Shown here piece by piece: positions 19,308-27,377 of a DNA stretch of 64,000 nt (position 1 is its first letter; each line of letters begins with the position of its first letter). The notes beneath the pieces were generated by a model. That model had not been told where the DNA came from. It saw only the letters and a list, made by a program, of their open reading frames with translations, and did no database searches. The DNA lies in NCBI GenBank assembly GCA_001701135.1, contig DAAN01000009.1, positions 124,001-188,000 of the forward strand, written 5' to 3'. Both the position numbers and the translations under genes were made by a program. The stretch comes from Bacteroidales bacterium H3 (GTDB taxonomy: Bacteria; Bacteroidota; Bacteroidia; Bacteroidales; Muribaculaceae).

Positions 19308-19676
19308 ATGGCAGAAAAACTCCGCTACTCCGACGAGGAACTCGAGGAATTCAAGACCATCATCCTCGAGAAACTTGCTAAAGCACGCAAAGACTATGAA
19401 CTGCTCCGCGCCAACGTGATGAATACCGACGGAAACGACACCGCCGACACATCCCCTACTTTCAAAGTGCTTGAAGAGGGAGCATCGACACTCGGCAAAG
19501 AGGAGGCCGGCCGTCTGGCACAGCGTCAGGCTCAGTTCATCGCCCATCTGCAGAACGCCCTCGTACGCATTGAGAATAAGACCTACGGTATCGACCGCAT
19601 TACCGGCAAACTCATTCCCAAGGAACGTCTGCGCGCCGTGCCTCACGCCACTCTGTCGGTCGACTCCAAAAAATAA
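19308..19676 (+). CDS. TraR/DksA-family protein lacking zinc-finger cysteines
   Basis: 122 residues from the ATG at 19308; an upstream in-frame ATG at 19251 lies inside the hairpin and is unlikely. The N-terminal half is a predicted coiled coil (DEELEEFKTIILEKLAKARK) and the C-terminus follows the DksA pattern YGxxxxxGxxIxxxRLxAxPxA (YGIDRITGKLIPKERLRAVP), but all four cysteines are replaced. DksA relatives bind the RNA polymerase secondary channel and cooperate with ppGpp. A zinc-independent fold is expected, as described for some DksA paralogues. It lies between ileS and lspA, five bases before the lspA start. Confidence 0.88.
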   Translation: MAEKLRYSDEELEEFKTIILEKLAKARKDYELLRANVMNTDGNDTADTSPTFKVLEEGASTLGKEEAGRLAQRQAQFIAHLQNALVRIENKTYGIDRITGKLIPKERLRAVPHATLSVDSKK

Positions 19677-19681
19677 TCGGT

Positions 19682-20401
19682 TTGCAAGATATAAATTCAA
19701 AAAACAATTCAACCGGAGCAACCGGAAGCGATGCAATTGCATCGCTTCCGGCGCTCGGCCAGCACTCCGCCCGTCGGCGCGGAGTGCTGGTCATGGCCAT
19801 CATCTTCGGCATACTCATCATCGACCAGGTGGTGAAAATCTATGTCAAGACGCATTTCTATCTCGGAGAAACCCATCAGGTTTTCTCCTGGTTTCAGATA
19901 GCGTTCATCCAGAACAACGGTATGGCCTTCGGGTGGGAGATCGGCAGCAAGCTGCTGCTGACTCTGCTGCGGATAGTGGTTGTCGGATTCCTTGTATATT
20001 ATCTCAGCCGCATCATCAGCCGGCCTGAAGCGAAAAAGGGTTATCTGGTGTGTATGTCGCTGATAATAGCCGGTGCGTTCGGCAATATCATCGACTGTGC
20101 ATTCTATGGCCTTGTTTTCGACAACCCGGCGCCTCCGGCGGTGGCTCAGCTGTTGCCTCCCGACGGAGGCTACGGCACATTCCTCCACGGGCTGGTAGTC
20201 GACATGCTCTACTTCCCTATTGTCGACTGGGTGTGGCCATCATGGATGCCATTTGTCGGCGGCAGCTATTTCCAGTTCTTCTCACCTGTCTTCAACATCG
20301 CCGACGCCGCCATCTCGGTAGGTATAATACTTCTGATCCTCTTTTATTCATCGCAGATTTCTGCCGTACCATTCCGCAAAACGGTCGCCGAAGCCGACTG
20401 A
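19682..20401 (+). CDS. lspA: Signal peptidase II (lipoprotein signal peptidase)
   Basis: 239 residues from a TTG start five bases after the previous stop. TTG is preferred because the basic flank ARRRGV before the first transmembrane segment matches the usual LspA N-terminus, and no ATG or GTG precedes it; an ATG at 19793 (202 residues) is the alternative. Four transmembrane segments and the aspartyl-protease motifs NNGMAFG, GNIID and FNIADAAI are present. It cleaves prolipoproteins before the lipidated cysteine at the inner membrane. The loop between the two catalytic aspartates is long, as in other Bacteroidetes. Its first 110 bases contain two large inverted repeats. Confidence 0.92.
   Translation: MQDINSKNNSTGATGSDAIASLPALGQHSARRRGVLVMAIIFGILIIDQVVKIYVKTHFYLGETHQVFSWFQIAFIQNNGMAFGWEIGSKLLLTLLRIVVVGFLVYYLSRIISRPEAKKGYLVCMSLIIAGAFGNIIDCAFYGLVFDNPAPPAVAQLLPPDGGYGTFLHGLVVDMLYFPIVDWVWPSWMPFVGGSYFQFFSPVFNIADAAISVGIILLILFYSSQISAVPFRKTVAEAD
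19722..19751. other. 30-bp perfect palindrome in the lspA 5' region
   Basis: CCGGAAGCGATGCAA (19722-19736) is followed directly by its exact reverse complement (19737-19751), with no spacer. In lspA it encodes GSDAIASLP. As RNA it would form a very stable hairpin; as DNA it is a symmetric site. Confidence 0.9.
19759..19790. other. Second inverted repeat in the lspA 5' region
   Basis: CCAGCACTCCGC (19759-19770) pairs perfectly with GCGGAGTGCTGG (19779-19790) around an 8-nt loop, seven bases after the 30-bp palindrome and just before the in-frame ATG at 19793. Confidence 0.85.
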
Positions 20402-20434
20402 TCTTCCGCGGCAATCATATCCATACCTTGTAAA

Positions 20435-21382
20435 ATGCGCTTTCTTCCTATAGCACTTTCCATAATGATACTTCTTCTTGCCGCATGCAGCGGAAAGAAG
20501 AGTAAAGTGTTGAGTCAGGAGGATATGGCCCAGCTTATGGCCGACATACACATGGCCGAAGGGATGGTGGATGTCAATTACAGCGATTTTCACACCGATT
20601 CCGACCGCCTGGCGCTCCGTATGAGCATTTACGAAGCTCATGGAGTCACCCGCGAACAGGTTGATTCCTCTTTTGAATGGTATGGCCATCACATCGAAGA
20701 CTACATCAAGGTCTACGACCGCACTATCGAGATTCTGGAAAGCCGGCAGAGCACTCTGCTTGCCAAAGCCACTGAGAAAATCACCGCTGAGGGTGATTCA
20801 GTCGACATCTGGCCCTACAGTCCGCATTTCGAGATATCGCGCCGCGCGCCTTCGGGTATAATCACATTTGACATAGAGGCCGACTCAAACTGGCACGACG
20901 CAGATGTGATGCGATTGAAATACAAGATGGTAAAAACCACCGAGCCTGTGCTGGCACGCATCGTTATCGAATATGCCGACGGCACCTCATTTTTCAATTA
21001 TGTGATCGGAAACACCACCGGTTTCAACAACATTGATGTTCGCGTAGACTCCCTGCGCGGACCGGTGCGAGTAGCTGGCTACATGATGGCGACACCCAAG
21101 GCTGATGAAACCGTGATAATCGACAGCATCTCGCTGGTGAAGATGCGAGGCTTCCTAAGCACACGCTATGTGGGTCAGCGTCCGTTTGACTACAACATAA
21201 AATCTAAGGAGGAGCAGGAGGAACAGACTACTGTAAATAACGACACACTCCCTTCCGACGGATCTCTGCCAGCTTTTGACAGCAAACCTATCAAAGCCAC
21301 GGCGCCCGGCGCCCATCAGGCACCCCAGCCAGTGTGGCGCACGACATCACCAATCAAGCGCGCAGGCAATAACCGACGCTGA
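20435..21382 (+). CDS. DUF4296-containing lipoprotein
   Basis: 315 residues. The signal peptide ends in lipobox LLAAC with Cys18, so it is a predicted lipoprotein; lspA, which would process it, lies directly upstream. Residues about 27-115 match DUF4296 (LSQEDMAQLMADIHMAEG, then VDSSFEWYGHHIEDY), a helical Bacteroidetes-specific domain of unknown function. The rest is beta-rich with a Pro/Gln-rich tail. The 3' end overlaps a convergent small ORF by 36 bp. Role unknown. Confidence 0.85.
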   Translation: MRFLPIALSIMILLLAACSGKKSKVLSQEDMAQLMADIHMAEGMVDVNYSDFHTDSDRLALRMSIYEAHGVTREQVDSSFEWYGHHIEDYIKVYDRTIEILESRQSTLLAKATEKITAEGDSVDIWPYSPHFEISRRAPSGIITFDIEADSNWHDADVMRLKYKMVKTTEPVLARIVIEYADGTSFFNYVIGNTTGFNNIDVRVDSLRGPVRVAGYMMATPKADETVIIDSISLVKMRGFLSTRYVGQRPFDYNIKSKEEQEEQTTVNNDTLPSDGSLPAFDSKPIKATAPGAHQAPQPVWRTTSPIKRAGNNRR

Positions 21383-21583
21383 CGGAGTGGAGGGGGTAAC
21401 GGGTGCATTCTCGCGTGTCATGAGCACCACACGCGAATCCACAAATATCGTATCGGCCGTTTCGCAGCGGAAAGGATGCACCACGGGCAGCTCGCCCGTG
21501 AGATCCACGAATCGAAGCTGCCCGGGATCTATGCCCTCCAGCAGAGAGCGGCATAGAAATTTTCGTGCTTTTATTTCCTTCAT
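21347..21583 (-). CDS. Small hypothetical protein coupled to ddl
   Basis: 78 residues, unrecognised. Its ATG overlaps the ddl stop as ATGA, the same coupling seen for permease-ribBA and AKR-lepA, which favours a real gene. The sequence starts basic (MKEIKARKFLCR) and continues with RFVDLTGELPVVHPF; no signal peptide, transmembrane segment or known motif is seen. Its 3' end overlaps the convergent DUF4296 gene by 36 bp. It could instead be a chance open frame. Confidence 0.45.
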   Translation of the reverse strand: MKEIKARKFLCRSLLEGIDPGQLRFVDLTGELPVVHPFRCETADTIFVDSRVVLMTRENAPVTPSTPSASVIACALDW

Positions 21584-22782
21584 TTCACGCCACCTTTGAC
21601 GCCCCCTTTCACACCGCCTTTCGAACCTCCGCCCATGGCGAAGATATTCTGGGTGAAAGAGGTGGTCTTCTGATCCTGTCGTGTCTTGCGGCGTATGGCC
21701 AATGCAACCAGTTCATCCATGAGCCGGGTAAACGACAGACCGGTAGCTTCCCAGAGATAGAACGAAAGCGAGCCGGGGATGGTGTTGATCTCATTGACAT
21801 AAACTTTGCCGTCGGCACGGTCGACGATCACATCGACACGGCTGACGCCATGGCATGAGAGCACTCGGAATGTCTCGCAGGCCATGTGCTGAATCTCTTT
21901 GGTCAACGCCTCGGGCAGATCGGCAGGAATCTTTTTCTGCGAAGCCTGCATACCCTCGGTGCCTTTGGTGCCGCCCATATATTTATCGGTATAAGAGAGG
22001 ATTTCAGTGGTCTTGATCGGTTCTTCGAGAACCGACGGACGGCAGTCGTCGCAATCGCCGAGCACCGAGCAGTTGATTTCCTGCAACTGTTCAACCATGT
22101 GCTCTACTATGATGCGGGAGGTGTAGCGTGCAGCGTCGGCCACCTTTTCAATCAGTTCCTCGCGATTGTGGGCGCATCCGATACCGATCGACGAGCCGAG
22201 GTCGGAGGGCTTTACAATCACGGGATATCCGAGTTGGTCCTCAACCGTTTTGATAAGAGAATCCTTTTCCTTGAACCACTGACGATCGGTGAACCACACG
22301 AAATCGACAACGGGGATGCCACATTCGCGGAGAATCATCTTCATGGTGATCTTATCCATGCCGTTGGCCGACGAAAGGGTATCACAACCGGCGAAAGGAA
22401 TGTCGATCGACTCGAGAATACCCTCGAATGTGCCATCCTCTCCTCCGCGACCGTGGAACACGGGAATCACCACGTCGAAGCGGACTGCCACATCCTTTTT
22501 ACCAAGAAACCCTTTGGGATTGGTATAGTAGAGATTATAGTCACCGAAGACCGGACGCATATACACCTGATCGCACATTTTTTCCAGCGCTTTCATGTCG
22601 CGGAAATTGCGGAGGTTGAGCAGAGCGTCGCCGGTGAACCAGCGGCCTTCTTTGGTAACATATACTGGAATTACATTGTATTTTTCACTGTCGATGGCGT
22701 TGATGGCCTGATTGGCGGAAATCACCGAGATTTCATGCTCGGTGGAACGGCCGCCGAAGAAAACACCTATGTTGGTCTTCAT
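21580..22782 (-). CDS. ddl: D-alanine--D-alanine ligase
   Basis: 400 residues, an ATP-grasp enzyme making D-Ala-D-Ala for peptidoglycan. The N-terminus has GVFFGGRSTEHEIS, the middle VIPVFHGRGGEDGT and IPFAGCDTLSSANGMDK, and the C-terminal active site YVNEINTIPGSLSFYLWE. Family length is usually 300-370; the excess includes a repetitive tail of GGVK units not expected in the fold. It follows murF by 34 bp on the same strand, so the two steps that make and attach the dipeptide are adjacent. Cytosolic. Confidence 0.96.
   Translation of the reverse strand: MKTNIGVFFGGRSTEHEISVISANQAINAIDSEKYNVIPVYVTKEGRWFTGDALLNLRNFRDMKALEKMCDQVYMRPVFGDYNLYYTNPKGFLGKKDVAVRFDVVIPVFHGRGGEDGTFEGILESIDIPFAGCDTLSSANGMDKITMKMILRECGIPVVDFVWFTDRQWFKEKDSLIKTVEDQLGYPVIVKPSDLGSSIGIGCAHNREELIEKVADAARYTSRIIVEHMVEQLQEINCSVLGDCDDCRPSVLEEPIKTTEILSYTDKYMGGTKGTEGMQASQKKIPADLPEALTKEIQHMACETFRVLSCHGVSRVDVIVDRADGKVYVNEINTIPGSLSFYLWEATGLSFTRLMDELVALAIRRKTRQDQKTTSFTQNIFAMGGGSKGGVKGGVKGGVK
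21583..21618 (-). repeat. 12-bp tandem repeat forming the last codons of ddl
   Basis: Three 12-bp units, each encoding Gly-Gly-Val-Lys, run directly into the ddl stop; a fourth, diverged unit (GGSK) precedes them at 21619-21630. The repeat is in frame, adding a basic glycine tail to the enzyme. Confidence 0.85.
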
Positions 22783-22816
22783 TTCTTTTGATATAGTGTG
22801 GAGTGATAATTACTAT

Positions 22817-24406
22817 TTATTTGAACGTGTCGGGCAGGTCATTCTCATAGAGCACGACATCGCCTGCACGGGCTATCTTGTGAAGGATTTCCTGAGCCTG
22901 GACAAATGTGTCGCAGGCATATACTTTCTCCTCGGGCATCTTGCCGTCGGCGAGACCTTCGAGGATGGGCACACGGTTGTAGAGGCCAACCACTATGGCC
23001 ACGTCGGCATTGTGGGCTATATTGCGGCCGAACTCACGGTTGGCATCCTCCTGTCTGGCTCCAAGTTCGATCATGCCTGGAGTGATGATGATGCGTTTGC
23101 CCTGCTCTTTCATCATGCCGAGAACCTCTACAGCCATTTTGGAGCCGGCTGGGTTGGAGTTGAATGCATCGTCTATGATGGTCAGACCGCCGGGGACGCG
23201 TTTCACGCTCAGGCGATGCTCCACCTGCTCTATCTGCTCCACGGCATAGCGGATTTTCTCAGCCGGAACACCCAACTTCAGTGCCACCACCACGGCGCCG
23301 AGAATGTCGGAGACATTGCACTCGCCCAACAGCTTCGTGGAAAGCTCGAGAGGATTTTCCAGACCGGGTCCGACGACTTTAAACGTCGTGCCCGACGGGG
23401 TGTATCTCACATCTGTAGCGCGGAAATCGGCCTTTCCTCCGTTTGTTACGGCATAGCGTGCCACCGGCACATTGTCGACTTTGCGGGAAGCAATATAAGG
23501 AAAATCGTTGTTGATGGCGGCGAATCCGTCAGCCGGGATTGCGTCGACAAGTTCGAATTTAGTCCTCTGCACATTCTCTATGGAGCCGAAAGTTTCGAGA
23601 TGCTGCTCACCGACGGCAGTGATTATACCCATCTGCGGATGCACGAGATCGGTGATTTCCTTGATGTCGCCGGGCTGTTTGGCACCCATCTCCACAATGA
23701 ACACCTCATCGTAGGGGCGCAGATACTCGCGGACTGTGCGCACCACTCCAAGAGTGGTGTTGAAGCTGCCCGGCGTCATTGTCGTAGAGAAGTGCTCCGA
23801 GAGAATACGGTGAAGATAATGCTTCGTTGAGGTTTTGCCATAGCTGCCCGTGATGCCCACGACTTTAAGATCGGGCATTGAGCGCAGGATTGAAGTCGCC
23901 TCGTTGTAAAATTTCTGATTGATATGCTTTTCGACGGGGGCGAGGATGCTGTTGGCGGCAAGAAGCACCAGAGGCGACACAAACAGCAGCGCGGCCCAGG
24001 CTGCGGCGGCAGCCCACATTCCCAGGAATATCCAGCAAAGCGCCACAACCACTGCCGTAAGGCCCAACATCACACCGCAGATGCGGTTGACGCGCTTAGT
24101 GCGCACCAATGGTTTCTTATACTTTTTCCGCGCAAGCGACACTGTCTGACAAATATAAATGATGATGGCCACAGGGATTACTATCACCTGGGGCAGATTG
24201 GTCAACAAGAGCACAAACATGGCTACCAGATCAAAGAGACGTCCCGTGGAGGTGCTCTCTTTGGACTGGTTGAACCAACGGACGTAGCGTTCGTTGCGAT
24301 AGGAATTCTGTTGGAGCATCATCATGTCGCGCGAATAGACAAACCAGGTGTCGGCTGCCAGAGCGACCATGACAATTATAAGTAATACGAGCGTTGCAAC
24401 GTGCAT
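22817..24406 (-). CDS. murF: Membrane-anchored MurF-type Mur ligase
   Basis: 529 residues, about 100 longer than usual MurF. Residues 1-160 contain around four hydrophobic segments (about 4-20, 60-90, 110-130 and 132-151). A Mur ligase follows: P-loop GITGSYGKTSTK from residue 184, central domain with VEMGAKQPGDIKEI, and C-terminal domain with IDDAFNSNPAGSKMA and PGMIELG. MurF adds D-Ala-D-Ala to UDP-MurNAc-tripeptide, and ddl directly downstream supports that role. The membrane domain is unusual for a normally cytosolic enzyme. A Mur ligase paralogue with another substrate remains possible. Confidence 0.85.
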   Translation of the reverse strand: MHVATLVLLIIVMVALAADTWFVYSRDMMMLQQNSYRNERYVRWFNQSKESTSTGRLFDLVAMFVLLLTNLPQVIVIPVAIIIYICQTVSLARKKYKKPLVRTKRVNRICGVMLGLTAVVVALCWIFLGMWAAAAAWAALLFVSPLVLLAANSILAPVEKHINQKFYNEATSILRSMPDLKVVGITGSYGKTSTKHYLHRILSEHFSTTMTPGSFNTTLGVVRTVREYLRPYDEVFIVEMGAKQPGDIKEITDLVHPQMGIITAVGEQHLETFGSIENVQRTKFELVDAIPADGFAAINNDFPYIASRKVDNVPVARYAVTNGGKADFRATDVRYTPSGTTFKVVGPGLENPLELSTKLLGECNVSDILGAVVVALKLGVPAEKIRYAVEQIEQVEHRLSVKRVPGGLTIIDDAFNSNPAGSKMAVEVLGMMKEQGKRIIITPGMIELGARQEDANREFGRNIAHNADVAIVVGLYNRVPILEGLADGKMPEEKVYACDTFVQAQEILHKIARAGDVVLYENDLPDTFK

Positions 24407-24448
24407 CTGAGCGTATCGAAATTAATTCATTAATAATCTGTTGGAAAT

Positions 24449-25210
24449 TCAGCTGCGGAGGAATGACGACAGCACGGCGCGGAACTGACCCGGATTGTCG
24501 AGAAAACTGTAGTGCCCGCAGCCGGGGAAACGGACTATGCCCGAACCGGGAATCAACCGGTTCATTTTCAATGCGTCGGCGAGCGGGGTGGCCTTATCCT
24601 CCTCGCCCCAGACAAGCAGCGTAGGGGCCTTGATCAGTGGGAGACGGTCGGTGAGGTCTTCATTTACAACTTTGGAGAGAATGCTGCGCATCATCGGTGA
24701 TGCTCCGGCATAGTCGCTCGAGCCTCGGCTTGCACGCATCCGCTCAATCCGCTTCTCGGCCTTTTCTTTGCCAAGGAGCAGTTGCCAGAAACGTTTGCCC
24801 GCCTTAAAAGAATAAACTTTAAAGTAATATTTGAGCGACCGGCGGGGCTTGATGCCTGCCGCGTCGACAAGAATCAGCTTGTCGACGGGATTGCGCGAAG
24901 CATAAAGAATGCCCACGCGGCCGCCGAAAGAATGGCCCGTGAGCACCGGTTTGTCGAGATTCTCCTTTTTTACAAGCTCCTCGATCAGTCTGGTATATTC
25001 CTCCACACCCCATACAACCGGTGGCTCCTGGGAGTCACCGAAACCGGGGAAGTCGATATTGTAAACTTTATGTGTCTGAGCTGCCGTGGCGGCAATGGAG
25101 CGTACCGTGGTGTGGTTGCAGCCCCAACCGTGCATCAGTATCAGGGGCTTGCCTTCGCCGGTGATTTCCATATTCACCTTAAGCCCCTGCAGCTCGATTG
25201 TTTTATCCAT
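24449..25210 (-). CDS. Alpha/beta hydrolase
   Basis: 253 residues of the alpha/beta-hydrolase fold. The oxyanion motif is LMHGWG (residues 25-30), the nucleophile Ser94 in GHSFGG, the acid lies in LLVWGEEDKATP and the catalytic histidine in GCGHYSFLDNPG. Substrate is unknown; esters or C-C bond substrates are both possible. No signal peptide, so cytosolic. It is the first gene of an apparent operon with murF (42 bp downstream) and ddl, and a full promoter match precedes it. Confidence 0.88.
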   Translation of the reverse strand: MDKTIELQGLKVNMEITGEGKPLILMHGWGCNHTTVRSIAATAAQTHKVYNIDFPGFGDSQEPPVVWGVEEYTRLIEELVKKENLDKPVLTGHSFGGRVGILYASRNPVDKLILVDAAGIKPRRSLKYYFKVYSFKAGKRFWQLLLGKEKAEKRIERMRASRGSSDYAGASPMMRSILSKVVNEDLTDRLPLIKAPTLLVWGEEDKATPLADALKMNRLIPGSGIVRFPGCGHYSFLDNPGQFRAVLSSFLRS

Positions 25211-25232
25211 GCGGAACCTGATTTTTACCCCG

Positions 25233-25264
25233 CAAATTTACAAAAAGTGCGCCGCATGGGCAAA
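25233..25264 (-). promoter_or_regulatory. Promoter of the hydrolase-murF-ddl operon
   Basis: On the minus strand, TTTG (25264-25261), a 20-bp spacer and TAAATTTG (25240-25233) match the Bacteroidetes consensus; the leader would be about 18 nt. Confidence 0.65.
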
Positions 25265-25292
25265 TATATTTCCGCTAAAGATTGTGCGCGGT

Positions 25293-25634
25293 CTACGATT
25301 CACGGACGATTTTCGCCAGTTTCGGTATGAGAATCACTCCGGCACAGAATATGAAAATCATCGGCACGCTCAGAAGCACGGCAATCATGTAGACGCTAAA
25401 ATAATCGGCTGTGACAAGATAGCTCCATCCGGCCACAATGGCCAGCACCAATGCCACGGCACTCAGAATATAACAGATCCATTGCACGAGAGAAACCCGG
25501 GCAATGGCGCTCTGAGGTGGCAGACGGTTGACTACCCTGCGGGTAAACCATGGATTTTCGTTTACATCAGGAAGATCGCTGCGCAGAAGCTGACGCAGCC
25601 GACGGTCGGTATCGTTGTTTTGCGTGACTTTCAT
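25293..25634 (-). CDS. Small membrane protein downstream of an ECF sigma factor
   Basis: 113 residues with a soluble N-terminal part (about 1-45, RRLRQLLRSDLPDVNENPWF) and two transmembrane segments (about 48-70 and 78-103). It lies 28 bp after the sigma factor gene in the same direction. Position and topology (short cytoplasmic domain plus membrane anchor) would suit an anti-sigma factor or accessory, but no zinc motif or known anti-sigma signature is visible. Confidence 0.75.
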   Translation of the reverse strand: MKVTQNNDTDRRLRQLLRSDLPDVNENPWFTRRVVNRLPPQSAIARVSLVQWICYILSAVALVLAIVAGWSYLVTADYFSVYMIAVLLSVPMIFIFCAGVILIPKLAKIVRES

Positions 25635-25662
25635 GAGTTATGTTTTTGGAGATTACAGAGGT

Positions 25663-26211
25663 TCATTTTACATCATTCAACAGTTGAGCCAGATGAGCGC
25701 GTGCACGTGACAGATGCGACTTCACGGTGCCGTCGGGCATTCCGGTTATCTTGACAATCTCTTTTACCGGTAGTTCTTCAAGATAATACAACAAAGTCAC
25801 CATCCGCTCCTTTTCGGGAAGTTGCGACACCATGCGGCGCACATCCATAGTGGTTTCGTGAATGCCGGGGTCGCGACCCGTGTCCTCAACGCTGATTTTT
25901 GTCAGATCGTGATCTGACAGGGCCTCGCGCGAAACGCGGCGGCGTGAGGTGGAGAACTCATTGATGGCGATACGGTAGAGCCAGGTGCGGAAACCCGACA
26001 GTCCGTGAAACGAGCGTATGGCCAGCCAGGCTTTGATGAAAGTTTCCTGCGCCAGATCGTCGGCAAGCGATTCGTCACCGCCGGTGAGATTCAGCAGGAA
26101 GCGACGCAGACCCGGCTGGTGCATCTCGACAAGCCGCGAGAAAGCCTCGCGGTTGTCTGTAGCCATGCACAGGGCAAGCAGTCTGATTTCTTCAAAGCGG
26201 CTGGCAGCCAT
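25663..26211 (-). CDS. ECF-type RNA polymerase sigma factor
   Basis: 182 residues. Region 2 has the ECF motif DDLAQETFIKAWLAI with FRTWLYRIAINEF; region 4 has QLPEKERMVTLLYYLEELPVKEIVKITGMPDGTVKSHLSRAR in successive helices. It would redirect RNA polymerase to a stress or surface regulon. It is flanked in the same direction by a DUF6249 membrane protein upstream (44 bp) and a two-segment membrane protein downstream, suggesting a membrane-signalling module. The target regulon is unknown. Confidence 0.93.
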   Translation of the reverse strand: MAASRFEEIRLLALCMATDNREAFSRLVEMHQPGLRRFLLNLTGGDESLADDLAQETFIKAWLAIRSFHGLSGFRTWLYRIAINEFSTSRRRVSREALSDHDLTKISVEDTGRDPGIHETTMDVRRMVSQLPEKERMVTLLYYLEELPVKEIVKITGMPDGTVKSHLSRARAHLAQLLNDVK

Positions 26212-26255
26212 TACTCTTTGCTGTAGTTAATAATTATAGTGTATGGAAAATCAGT

Positions 26256-27206
26256 TTACTGGTGTTGATAAGGGGGAGGAGTGGTGTTGTCGCCCTGTTG
26301 CTGCGCACCGGGCATGCAGTTTCCATTCCTGGGTTGGCCGGGCTGCTGAGGAGCATAAGGCTGCCGGGGAGCAAATGGTTGCTGAGGTGCATAAGGCTGC
26401 TGAGGTGCATAAGGCTGCTGAGGTGCACAAGGCTGCTGTGTGGAATAAGGTGGCTGCGGGGGATAGTTGGTGTGCGGACCCGAGGGATAACCGTTGTTAG
26501 GCGGGCAGTTCTGGGCAGGCAGCAGAAAATATCCGATAAGTTTGCCTATACCTAAGAAGAGAGGAATCAGACCGCATATGAGAAAGAATGAGTTATCATT
26601 CACTATCGCAAGAATCACTAAGGCCAGACCTACTGCGGCAAGCGTTACACCTCCCGTGAATTTTCGCGGGTCACGCGGGCTGCCCTGTTTGAAGTCGGCG
26701 GGCTTGTGAGGATTATAGAATTCATCGGGCAACTGATAATTGAATTCAATTGCTTTATTGATAATTTCCTGACGGTTACGGGCTTTGCGCAGCGTGACAA
26801 CGGAAATCACTATGAGAGCCGCAATGACGCCGATGCAGGGGATGCCGAAAACCAGTGCTACAATCACAGGCACCATGCTGTGAGGTTCCGATTGAGGCAC
26901 GAAAACAGGGCTGCAACCTTCGTCAGATTGTGTTCCCGCATAGTCATCACAGGCTGAATTAATAAGCGTGGTAATCTGATACTCGGAACCGTCGTAAGTA
27001 AGGATCCACTTTCCGTTTTCTTTAGACACAGTCGGTGTGACCGTTGATTCGCCTTCAGCCATTTCAACGGTCTGGCTGACTGAGACTGTATCCGAAGCGG
27101 ATTTTACTGCTACGGAATCGACCATGACCGTCGTCGTCGTCGTCCGGGCCGCGGCCGAAGCGGTGCATAATGCCGCAGCAATAAGAAGAGAAGATATTAG
27201 TTTCAT
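26256..27206 (-). CDS. DUF6249-type membrane protein with Pro/Gln-rich repeat tail
   Basis: 316 residues from the ATG at 27206, chosen because it directly starts a signal peptide (MKLISSLLIAAALCTASAAA); an upstream in-frame ATG at 27284 adds 26 residues. A Thr/Val-rich exported segment is followed by a transmembrane segment (PVIVALVFGIPCIGVIAALI), a basic cytoplasmic loop, two more segments, then a Pro/Gln/Tyr tail of YAPQQP-like hexapeptides. The transmembrane core matches DUF6249, known beside ECF sigma factors in Bacteroides (family knowledge). Possible sensor or partner of the sigma factor; function unproven. Confidence 0.82.
   Translation of the reverse strand: MKLISSLLIAAALCTASAAARTTTTTVMVDSVAVKSASDTVSVSQTVEMAEGESTVTPTVSKENGKWILTYDGSEYQITTLINSACDDYAGTQSDEGCSPVFVPQSEPHSMVPVIVALVFGIPCIGVIAALIVISVVTLRKARNRQEIINKAIEFNYQLPDEFYNPHKPADFKQGSPRDPRKFTGGVTLAAVGLALVILAIVNDNSFFLICGLIPLFLGIGKLIGYFLLPAQNCPPNNGYPSGPHTNYPPQPPYSTQQPCAPQQPYAPQQPYAPQQPFAPRQPYAPQQPGQPRNGNCMPGAQQQGDNTTPPPYQHQ
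26340..26445 (-). repeat. 18-bp coding tandem repeat (YAPQQP hexapeptides)
   Basis: About five 18-bp units encode (Y/F)AP(Q/R)QP hexapeptides in the C-terminal part of the DUF6249 protein. Unit length is a multiple of three, so copy-number change keeps the frame. Confidence 0.8.
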
Positions 27207-27309
27207 TGTGTGAATGATGTTTTCAATGTTTTTGTCGCACCCGTTTCCGAGGGCTTTCATGATGTTAGACTCAGTTGACAGCACTTTGGTTGCAAAACGG
27301 ATAAAAAAT

Positions 27310-27340
27310 TTTGATGATTATGCGGAATGGGGTAACTTTG
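27310..27340 (+). promoter_or_regulatory. ispE promoter
   Basis: TTTG (27310-27313), a 19-bp spacer and TAACTTTG (27333-27340) match the consensus exactly; the ATG follows 37 bp later. Confidence 0.7.
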
Positions 27341-27377
27341 CAGCATCAACACACCTTGATATATACATATTTGATAT

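Noticed and set aside
22712..23830. 372-codon open frame antisense to murF and ddl
   Set aside because: Spans two confident genes and their gap in antisense; composition-driven shadow frame.
26340..26445. Possible CRISPR-like array
   Set aside because: Units are 18 bp, contiguous and in frame, encoding proline/glutamine hexapeptides; no spacers.
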